A DNA stretch of 10,867 bases, taken from WVZL01 sp041862375 (lineage in GTDB: Bacteria; Acidobacteriota; Aminicenantia; Aminicenantales; Aminicenantaceae). The notes below the pieces were generated by a model. It made no database searches. It saw nothing but the letters and a program-made list of their open reading frames with translations, and was not told the origin of the DNA. The first letter of the stretch is position 1. Each line of letters opens with the position of its first letter. The position numbers and the translations under genes were made by a program. Shown here one piece after another: positions 5,681 to 10,867 of the stretch. The stretch is taken from the NCBI GenBank assembly GCA_041862375.1, contig JBGVTE010000007.1, forward strand, positions 1 through 10,867, in the 5' to 3' direction.

Positions 5681-8230
5681 ATGAATGTGAAGGAAATTCT
5701 GAAGCAAGTAGAGAAACCTGGGCGCTATCTAGGTGGAGAATGGAATCATATTAGAAAAAATCCTTCAAGAGTAAGTGCTAAGGTCGCCCTTGTTTTTCCC
5801 GATTTATACGAGATTGGGATGTCTTACTCGGGGCAAAAAATACTGTACTCCCTTCTAAATAGTCATTCTCATATATTAGCAGAAAGAGTATATGCACCTT
5901 GGGTGGATTTTGAGCAAAAGCTTCATTCTCAGAATACACCTCTGTTTTCCCTCGAAAATAATATTCCTCTTCAAGAGTTTGATATTTTAGGGTTTTCACT
6001 TCTCTATGAACTTAATTATTCTAATATACTAACTATCCTCGATTTAGGGCAAATTCCCTTACTTTCTACTGAAAGAAACATAAAATTTCCGTTAATTATA
6101 GGAGGTGGTCCTGCTGTCTTCAATCCTGAACCGATTGCTGAGATTTTTGACTTGTTTTTAATCGGAGATGGAGAAGAGGCTTTTATTGAGATTGTAGAGA
6201 AGTTCATGCGCCTTAAAAGAGAATGTGAGGAAAAAGAGCCAATCCTTAAAGAGCTAATCAAGATCAAAGGTGTTTATGTTCCCTCTCTCTACAGAGCTTT
6301 CAAACCTCCCAAATCTTACCTCCTTGCAGTAAAACCTGTTGAGGAAGCACCAACTAAAATTGAGAAAAGATTATTCTATGACTTTCACAGAGCGCCTTTT
6401 CCTGAAGATGTAATTGTCCCCAATGTTCAGACTGTTTTTGACAGGGTTGCGGTTGAGGTGGCTAGAGGTTGTCCTCAAAAATGCAGGTTTTGCCAGGCTT
6501 CAAGCATATATTTTCCTTATAGAGTCAAAAGCCCTTCTCTCGTAATAGAGAACACAATAAACAGCCTTTACTCTACTGGGTATGAGGATGCCTCTTTAGC
6601 TTCTCTTTCTATCAGTGATTACCCTTATCTTGATGAAGTAGTTGAATATTTAATGGATGAACTGGTTGAGAGGAAGGTTTCTTTATCATTATCTTCATTA
6701 AGGCCCAAAGGATTATCCTCAGCAGTGGCTAGTAATATTATTAAAGTCAGGAAGACAGGTTTTACCTTAGTTCCGGAAGCAGGTACTGAAAGACTGCGCT
6801 GTGTTATCAATAAGAGACTGAAAGATGACGAGATCTACGAAGCGTCCTTCAATGCATTTTCTCAGGGTTGGAGATTACTTAAGTTGTATTTCATGGTGGG
6901 CCTTCCTACAGAAAGAGATGAAGATTTGAAGGGAATATGTCGAATGGTTGAAGAAATTATCAGGGTTGGTTCTGGAGTGCTTAAGTCTCCACCGAGAATT
7001 AATCTGAGTATAACTTCATTTATTCCTAAACCTCATACACCCTTCCAATGGCTTAATATGGAGGAAGAGAGAATTCTTATAGAAAAACATAGGAATATAA
7101 AATCAAATTTAAAAAAATATCCCTTTGTCAAGTTTAAAGACAATCCTATTAAGAGCTCTGTTCTAGAGGCCATTTTTTCCCGCGGGGACAGGAGGCTCTC
7201 AAAACCTCTTTTTAGAGCATGGAGAAGTGGTGCGCGGTTTGACAGCTGGAAGGATAAGATAAACTTTCAAGTATGGAAAGAGGCTTTTGAGTCAGAGAAA
7301 ATTGATTATCAACTTTATCTCGCTCCCTTTTCTAAAGAATCTTTGCTGCCATGGGATCATATCGATACAGGGATCAAAAAGTCCCATTTGCTTCAGGAAT
7401 TAGAAAAAGCCTTGAAGGAAGAATCTACTCTATCATGCCTTGAGAATTTGTGTGGCCAATGCCAAGGATGTTTGCTTTTACCCTTAGTAGAAAAAGAATT
7501 CAAGGAGGCGATAAGAATAGAGCCAAAGAAACAGCATCCTTTTGGGAAAAAAACAGATAGCGTTTTACGTTATCAAGTTTTTTACTCGAAGCTAGGCAGA
7601 GCCCGTTTTCTGTCTCACTTAGATTTGGCTAACGTTATCCAGAGGACGTTGAGGAGAGGAAATATTTCAGTTGCCTATTCAAAAGGATTTCATCCAAAAA
7701 TGATAATTTCTTACCTTCCTGCACTCCCTCTTGGGATGGAGGGGAAAGCGGAAGTGTTTGAGTTTAAATCTGAGTATCACTATGATGAGAAAGAATTTAT
7801 CCATCATCTAAATAAGTTTTTTCCATCAGGAATTAAATTTATCAATTTGAGAAGAGTTAAAAACTCTGAACCTTCTTTTAATGAAAGCATAAACGGGATG
7901 GTCTATTCTTGCGACGTAAATAATGAAGAGATATTTAGAGCAGTAGAACAGCATAGAAAGGAAGAGAAAATGCGTCCAATGGATTTGTATGAAGTAGTTA
8001 AAGTGTTGGTTGAAAGATTCTTAGCAGTGAACAAGAATGAATCTATTGCAGATATATTTCTCGATGAGAAAAAAGGAAGGCTTTATATATACATCAACTA
8101 TCCTTTCCAAAATGGAGTACGGCCGCAGAAAGTAGTCGAAGATATGTTTGACATAAAAAACTCTGTTTTCCTTATGGCCAGAGAGGAGATATTATTAAAA
8201 TTGACAAGTACAGGAGATTCAAGTATATAA
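5681..8230 (+). CDS. Fused radical SAM protein (TIGR03960-like) with C-terminal DUF2344/TIGR03936-like domain
   Basis: An 849-residue cytoplasmic protein of unknown reaction. Residues ~1-240 form an alpha/beta region of the B12-binding-like type ('VALVFPDLYEIGMSYSG', 36-51; 'IIGGGPAVFNPEP', 139-151; 'IGDGEEAF', 161-168). The radical SAM core follows, with the 4Fe-4S motif C264-x3-C268-x2-C271 ('ARGCPQKCRFC'). A second cysteine cluster, C586-x4-C591-x2-C594-x2-C597, could bind another metal or cluster. From about residue 629 it is a DUF2344 domain ('YSKLGRARFLSHLDL', 'AYSKGFHPKMIISYLPALPLG'), which in many genomes is a separate neighbouring gene. The ATG at 5681 is preferred; an in-frame TTG at 5666 adds MYEKI but has no better ribosome site. 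The family is often found near rod-shape, rng and rplU genes, hinting at a housekeeping or RNA/ribosome role, which is inference only. Confidence 0.88.
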   Translation: MNVKEILKQVEKPGRYLGGEWNHIRKNPSRVSAKVALVFPDLYEIGMSYSGQKILYSLLNSHSHILAERVYAPWVDFEQKLHSQNTPLFSLENNIPLQEFDILGFSLLYELNYSNILTILDLGQIPLLSTERNIKFPLIIGGGPAVFNPEPIAEIFDLFLIGDGEEAFIEIVEKFMRLKRECEEKEPILKELIKIKGVYVPSLYRAFKPPKSYLLAVKPVEEAPTKIEKRLFYDFHRAPFPEDVIVPNVQTVFDRVAVEVARGCPQKCRFCQASSIYFPYRVKSPSLVIENTINSLYSTGYEDASLASLSISDYPYLDEVVEYLMDELVERKVSLSLSSLRPKGLSSAVASNIIKVRKTGFTLVPEAGTERLRCVINKRLKDDEIYEASFNAFSQGWRLLKLYFMVGLPTERDEDLKGICRMVEEIIRVGSGVLKSPPRINLSITSFIPKPHTPFQWLNMEEERILIEKHRNIKSNLKKYPFVKFKDNPIKSSVLEAIFSRGDRRLSKPLFRAWRSGARFDSWKDKINFQVWKEAFESEKIDYQLYLAPFSKESLLPWDHIDTGIKKSHLLQELEKALKEESTLSCLENLCGQCQGCLLLPLVEKEFKEAIRIEPKKQHPFGKKTDSVLRYQVFYSKLGRARFLSHLDLANVIQRTLRRGNISVAYSKGFHPKMIISYLPALPLGMEGKAEVFEFKSEYHYDEKEFIHHLNKFFPSGIKFINLRRVKNSEPSFNESINGMVYSCDVNNEEIFRAVEQHRKEEKMRPMDLYEVVKVLVERFLAVNKNESIADIFLDEKKGRLYIYINYPFQNGVRPQKVVEDMFDIKNSVFLMAREEILLKLTSTGDSSI

Positions 8231-8289
8231 AATTTCTCATATTTGGCTCATAAAATTTGCCAATAAAGGATGATAATAAGGAGGATAAC

Positions 8290-9441
8290 GTGATTGAATT
8301 TAGCTTAACCGAAGAACAAAAAGCTCTCCAGGAGACAGCGAAGGAGTTTGCTGAGAAGGAGATGAAGCCTAATGCTGCAAAGTATGATAAAGTGGAAGAA
8401 TTTCCTGAGGAAATAATGAAAAAAGCTTTTAAGGTAGGCTTTCTTACGTGCACAATACCCAAGGAATATGGAGGCGGGGGATTAAATCATCTTGATACAG
8501 TAATCATTAGTGAAGAACTGGCAGTTGGATGTGCAGGAATGTATACTACCATGATGGTCAATGCTTTAGCATACACACCTATTATTCTTTTTGGCACTGA
8601 CGATCAGAAAAAGAAATTTTTAGCTCCTCAGACAGAAAAAATGTCTTTTGCCTCTTTTTGCCTTACAGAAAGAGAGGCTGGTTCTGATGCAAGCGCTTTG
8701 AAGACAAAGGCTGAAAAAGCTGGATCTGAATATATCATAAACGGTTCTAAATGTTTCATTTCTAATGGAGGAATAGCTAGTTTATATGTAGTGTTTGCCA
8801 ATTCAAATCCTGAGCGAGGCGCTCGCGGTTTAAGTGCATTCATAGTTCCCCGCGAGACGCAGGGCATAACTATTGGCAAGGTCGAAGACAAAATGGGTCA
8901 CAGAGCTTCAAACACAGTCGAGCTCTTTTTTGATGACGTAAAAATTCCAGTGGAAAATCTTTTAGGGAAAGAGGGCATTGGTTTTATCATTGCTATGAAA
9001 ACTTTGGATGAAACGAGAGCCCCAGTAGGAGCAGCTGGTGTTGGTGTTGCAAGAGCTGCACTGGAGTATGCAATCGAATATGCGAAAACAAGAAAACAAT
9101 TTGGGAAGCCAATTGCACTTTTCCAAAATACAGCTTTTAAAATTGCCCAAATGGCAATCGAGATTAATGCCGCTCGCCATCTTGTCTGGCATGCAGCCTG
9201 GCTTATAGATAATGGTATGCCAAGTGGCAAAGAATCGGCAATGGCTAAAGCCTATGGTTCAGATGTAGCTATGAAGGTAACCACAGAAGCACTCCAGATT
9301 TTGGGCGGGTATGGATACATGAGAGATTATCCCATGGAAAAATTAATGAGAGATGCTAAATTGCTTCAGATTTACGAGGGCACAAATGAAATCCAGCGTC
9401 TCATAATATCTCGGGAAGTTATAGGCCCCATTAAAGATTAG
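8290..9441 (+). CDS. Acyl-CoA dehydrogenase (short-chain/butyryl-CoA type likely)
   Basis: FAD-dependent enzyme that introduces the alpha,beta double bond into acyl-CoA, passing electrons to ETF. The 383 residues match the usual ~380. The all-helical N-terminus begins 'IEFSLTEEQKALQETAKEF'. Signature 1 is 'CLTEREAGSDASA' (from C124), and signature 2 starts at Q336 ('QILGGYGYMRDYPMEK'). The catalytic base is E363 in 'IYEGTNEIQR', the position typical of short- and medium-chain members. The start is the GTG at 8290, 5 nt after a full AAGGAGG (8278-8284). An in-frame TTG at 8257 would place that ribosome site inside the coding region. It lies 59 bp after the radical SAM gene, with no etfAB, thiolase or crotonase visible. 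Acyl chain preference cannot be set from sequence. Confidence 0.95.
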   Translation: MIEFSLTEEQKALQETAKEFAEKEMKPNAAKYDKVEEFPEEIMKKAFKVGFLTCTIPKEYGGGGLNHLDTVIISEELAVGCAGMYTTMMVNALAYTPIILFGTDDQKKKFLAPQTEKMSFASFCLTEREAGSDASALKTKAEKAGSEYIINGSKCFISNGGIASLYVVFANSNPERGARGLSAFIVPRETQGITIGKVEDKMGHRASNTVELFFDDVKIPVENLLGKEGIGFIIAMKTLDETRAPVGAAGVGVARAALEYAIEYAKTRKQFGKPIALFQNTAFKIAQMAIEINAARHLVWHAAWLIDNGMPSGKESAMAKAYGSDVAMKVTTEALQILGGYGYMRDYPMEKLMRDAKLLQIYEGTNEIQRLIISREVIGPIKD

Positions 9442-9482
9442 AAATTGATAATAATCCTCGCTTATTTATGAAGGTCAGGGGA

Positions 9483-9519
9483 AAATAAAATCTAGCAAGA
9501 TACGAAAGACTACTTGGCT
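9483..9519 (-). terminator. weak possible terminator for the thioredoxin-like gene
   Basis: On the minus strand, AGCCAAG (9519-9513) pairs with CTTGCT (9499-9494) around a 13-nt loop with one bulged base. An AGATTTTATTTT tail (9494-9483) follows, about 22 nt past the stop codon. The stem is short, so this is a marginal call. No better terminator is visible between these converging genes. Confidence 0.3.
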
Positions 9520-9540
9520 TGATAGAAGCAGGGCTGCAGA

Positions 9541-10011
9541 CTAGCGGATTATTATATCCAGAAGGTCTTTTTCGACAGAATTGGTTGGGGTTTCTATTAT
9601 CCTTCCTTTTTCCTCATTATGAAAATAGACAATGAAAGTTGGTACTTTCATAATGTTTTTTCCCTGGATGTATTGTTGACGTGCCTCTTTATTTCTTGGA
9701 ATTCCGATATAGATCGTTGAGATGAGGGGATTGTCTACCAATTCCATAACCTTAAAGAAGGCGCTAACGTGTTCTTTGCTATCCGGACACCAGGTACCGA
9801 GAACGATCTCGATCTTAATCTCTTCAGTGATGGCATGAAGTTTTTCTATTATCTCAGGATTTGGATCGTAGGAAGCAGCCACTTCTTGCCATTCAGGAAA
9901 GCTCTGTAAAATTGCTTCTTTGTTCAGTTGACCAACCAATTCTGTTTCGCCCAGAATAAAAAAGGGCATCATGAGGATTGATATTAATAGCACTAAAATT
10001 GCTGTTTTCAT
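9541..10011 (-). CDS. Secreted thioredoxin-fold protein with CPDS active site
   Basis: A 156-residue protein. Residues 1-21 (basic start, hydrophobic run, ending 'FFILGE') look like a Sec signal peptide or membrane anchor, so it should act in the periplasm. The rest fits a thioredoxin fold: 'IEIVLGTWCPDSKEH' holds the active-site position with C75 and, where the second Cys is expected, S78; 'KVPTFIVYF' supplies the cis-proline (P124). A 'WC(G/P)DSK' site is recurrent in one exported thioredoxin-like subfamily, so loss of the resolving Cys is a family trait rather than a mutation. It predicts monothiol or isomerase-like chemistry, or binding without disulfide reduction. It lies 36 bp downstream of exbD and probably shares its transcript. 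No clear Shine-Dalgarno precedes the ATG. Substrate unknown. Confidence 0.8.
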   Translation of the reverse strand: MKTAILVLLISILMMPFFILGETELVGQLNKEAILQSFPEWQEVAASYDPNPEIIEKLHAITEEIKIEIVLGTWCPDSKEHVSAFFKVMELVDNPLISTIYIGIPRNKEARQQYIQGKNIMKVPTFIVYFHNEEKGRIIETPTNSVEKDLLDIIIR

Positions 10012-10047
10012 GGGATTCTATGAATAAAGTGAGGACTATTGGAATTA

Positions 10048-10476
10048 TTATAAAATATCTTCTTCCTCTTCGGTGAAATATTCAGGTATAATTCCTAAAA
10101 CTTCCACTCCTGCTCCCTTAGCGAGATCTATGAGCTCAATAATTCTACTGTAAGGAAGCTTTGCATCAGCTCTGATAAAGGCTGTTTTATCCTGGCGAGT
10201 TGCGTAGATGCGCCTTAGTTCATCTTGAACAAGATTAAAGTCATAAGCAGCCCTGTTGATCTCTACAGTCATATCTTTTTTCAGTGTCAAAACAATAAGA
10301 CCCACAGGGGCAGCTCCTGTATCACTTGAAGTTTCGGGTAGTTTTACATCGATTCCTTTCTGAACCATTGGAGTTATTACCATGAAGATGATGAGAAGCA
10401 CTAATAAGACGTCACACAGGGGAACGACATTAGGCTCTGTTTTTACCTTTCCAGAAGAGGGAAGGGGTACGGCCAT
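10048..10476 (-). CDS. exbD: ExbD/TolR-family biopolymer transport protein
   Basis: ExbD/TolR subunits sit with ExbB/TolQ in the inner membrane and use the proton gradient to energise TonB or Tol-type envelope processes. The 142 residues are typical. The short cytoplasmic N-terminus leads into one membrane helix, 'NVVPLCDVLLVLLIIFMV' (16-33), whose D22 is the conserved proton-path aspartate. The periplasmic domain ends in an acidic tail (EEEE.DIL). The ATG is preceded by a strong AAGGAGGAA site on the minus strand. No exbB/tolQ gene is present upstream: that space is promoter and a repeat element, so this copy is an orphan here. ExbD and TolR cannot be separated from sequence alone, and the symbol is by family. 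It is likely co-transcribed with the thioredoxin-like gene. Confidence 0.9.
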   Translation of the reverse strand: MAVPLPSSGKVKTEPNVVPLCDVLLVLLIIFMVITPMVQKGIDVKLPETSSDTGAAPVGLIVLTLKKDMTVEINRAAYDFNLVQDELRRIYATRQDKTAFIRADAKLPYSRIIELIDLAKGAGVEVLGIIPEYFTEEEEDIL

Positions 10477-10507
10477 TATTTCCTCCTTCTTTCTTATGTA
10501 GATATTA

Positions 10508-10537
10508 ATTTTATGACAAATATTTTTATTTTGTCAA
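10508..10537 (-). promoter_or_regulatory. strong sigma70-type promoter for exbD with overlapping inverted repeat
   Basis: On the minus strand, TTGACA (10532-10537, 6/6) is followed by an 18-bp spacer and TAAAAT (10508-10513, 5/6). The start would be near 10501, giving a ~25-nt leader with the AAGGAGGAA ribosome site. A perfect 7-bp inverted repeat, TGACAAA/TTTGTCA with a 9-nt centre (10514-10536), lies across the -35 and spacer, placed where a repressor could block RNA polymerase. No regulator family is recognised from the half-site. Confidence 0.7.
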
Positions 10538-10555
10538 CGTGTTTATTGAAATTGT

Positions 10556-10575
10556 AAGCATTTTTTTTCCGTGAT
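10556..10575 (+). repeat. left terminal inverted repeat
   Basis: AAGCAT followed by seven T and CCGTGAT. It pairs with 10847-10867 over all 20 bases, with one bulged base on the other side. Confidence 0.75.
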
Positions 10576-10586
10576 AAAGAAAGAAA

Positions 10587-10824
10587 AGCGTGGGTATACG
10601 GTGAAGAAGGTCGTATGAAGTAGAGCTCAGGCAGTGGGTTCAAAAACACGCAACTTTTTCCCCAGCGAGGCAAAAGTTGCTTGGTTTCAGGCATCGCTCT
10701 CCTCTCACAGAGAGGAACCATGCCCTTTCAGTCTTCAAACGGTTTTTTACACCCACATGCCTTCGCCTAACATATTTGAGTCGCTGGGGCAAAGCGAGCG
10801 TGCCTTCAAGCCGGATGCCCACCG
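10587..10824. other. nested long-range stems inside the element
   Basis: An outer inner-stem pairs AGCGTGGGTATACGG (10587-10601) with CCGGATGCCCACCGCT (10811-10826), with one bulge, one mismatch and one wobble. Inside it, AGGCAGTGGG (10629-10638) pairs with CCCACATGCCT (10752-10762, one bulge), and AAAAA (10642-10646) with TTTTT. Within that lie two hairpins: GCAACTTTT/AAAAGTTGC (10650-10680) and TCCTCTC/GAGAGGA (10700-10716, closed further by GGCAT/ATGCC at 10690-10724). The loop of the first, CCCCAGCGA (10660-10668), is also perfectly complementary to TCGCTGGGG (10781-10789). All pairings were read by eye. Confidence 0.6.
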
Positions 10825-10846
10825 CTCAATGACTATTTTAATTTTC

Positions 10847-10867
10847 ATCACGGAAAAAAAGATGCTT
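10847..10867 (-). repeat. right terminal inverted repeat (reaches the window edge)
   Basis: The reverse complement reads AAGCAT, C, seven T, CCGTGAT, identical to the left copy except for the extra C. It may continue beyond the window. Confidence 0.75.

Larger units (their letters stand above)
10556..10867. mobile_element. MITE-like non-autonomous element with terminal inverted repeats
   Basis: A ~312-bp gene-free segment bounded by inverted repeats: AAGCAT, T-run, CCGTGAT at 10556-10575, and its reverse complement at 10847-10867 differing only by one inserted base. The interior is visibly less AT-rich than the flanks and folds into long-range stems. Terminal repeats, small size, no transposase and a position beside a promoter fit a MITE or comparable palindromic element. 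The window stops at the outer end of the right repeat, so the repeat may extend further and target-site duplication cannot be checked. Alternative: a structured RNA gene with complementary ends. Two small minus-strand ORFs within it are not credible genes. Confidence 0.6.

Noticed and set aside
8257..8289. In-frame TTG start giving 11 extra residues on the acyl-CoA dehydrogenase
   Set aside because: A perfect AAGGAGG at 8278-8284 would then be inside the gene, and it is ideally spaced for the GTG at 8290.
9776..9790. Loss of the resolving cysteine (CPDS) as an inactivating mutation in the thioredoxin-like gene
   Set aside because: WC(G/P)DS sites recur in this exported thioredoxin-like subfamily, and the rest of the fold, including the cis-proline, is intact.
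10494..10721. 75-codon minus-strand ORF
   Set aside because: It runs through the left terminal repeat, a promoter and hairpins, has no family-like sequence, and overlaps the exbD promoter region.
10640..10822. 60-codon minus-strand ORF inside the repeat element
   Set aside because: It is made of the paired arms of the palindromic structure, with no ribosome site seen and no recognisable motif.
1..10867. CRISPR array, tRNA or rRNA genes
   Set aside because: No regularly spaced direct repeats, tRNA cloverleaf or rRNA-like sequence was recognised on either strand.

Overview
This window looks like chromosomal DNA from an AT-rich diderm (Gram-negative-type) bacterium. The evidence is a complete MreBCD-PBP2-RodA elongasome operon, an ExbD/TolR-type proton-channel subunit and strong AAGGAGG-type ribosome binding sites. 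The phylum cannot be fixed from sequence alone.

Region by region: (1) Bases 1-56, minus strand, are the first 19 codons of a gene leaving the window, probably an OPT-family oligopeptide transporter, with a good sigma70-type promoter at 94-123. (2) From 227 to 5496, plus strand, lie mreB, mreC, mreD, mrdA (PBP2) and rodA. Gaps are 6, 8 and 8 bp, and rodA overlaps mrdA by 8 bp, so this is one operon for rod-shape control and lateral-wall peptidoglycan synthesis. (3) A 184-bp gap holds a possible promoter whose spacer carries a 14-bp perfect palindrome. (4) 5681-8230 encodes an 849-residue fused radical SAM protein (TIGR03960-like plus TIGR03936/DUF2344-like). (5) 8290-9441 is an acyl-CoA dehydrogenase with a GTG start. 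(6) On the minus strand, converging on it, are an orphan exbD/tolR-like gene and, 36 bp downstream, a secreted thioredoxin-fold protein with a CPDS active site. Their promoter is at 10508-10537 and overlaps an inverted repeat.

(7) The last ~312 bp (10556-10867) contain no credible gene. They are bounded by near-perfect 20/21-bp terminal inverted repeats, and the inside folds into nested long-range stems with one crossing (pseudoknot-type) pairing. This is best read as a MITE-like non-autonomous mobile element or palindromic repeat, sitting 18 bp upstream of the exbD -35 box. It is the most unusual item in the window.

How the genes work together: MreB filaments, MreC/MreD and the RodA-PBP2 glycosyltransferase/transpeptidase pair form a single envelope machine. 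The radical SAM protein often sits near this cluster in other bacteria, but its substrate is unknown. ExbD and the exported thioredoxin-fold protein form a separate small envelope unit whose exbB partner is not in the window.
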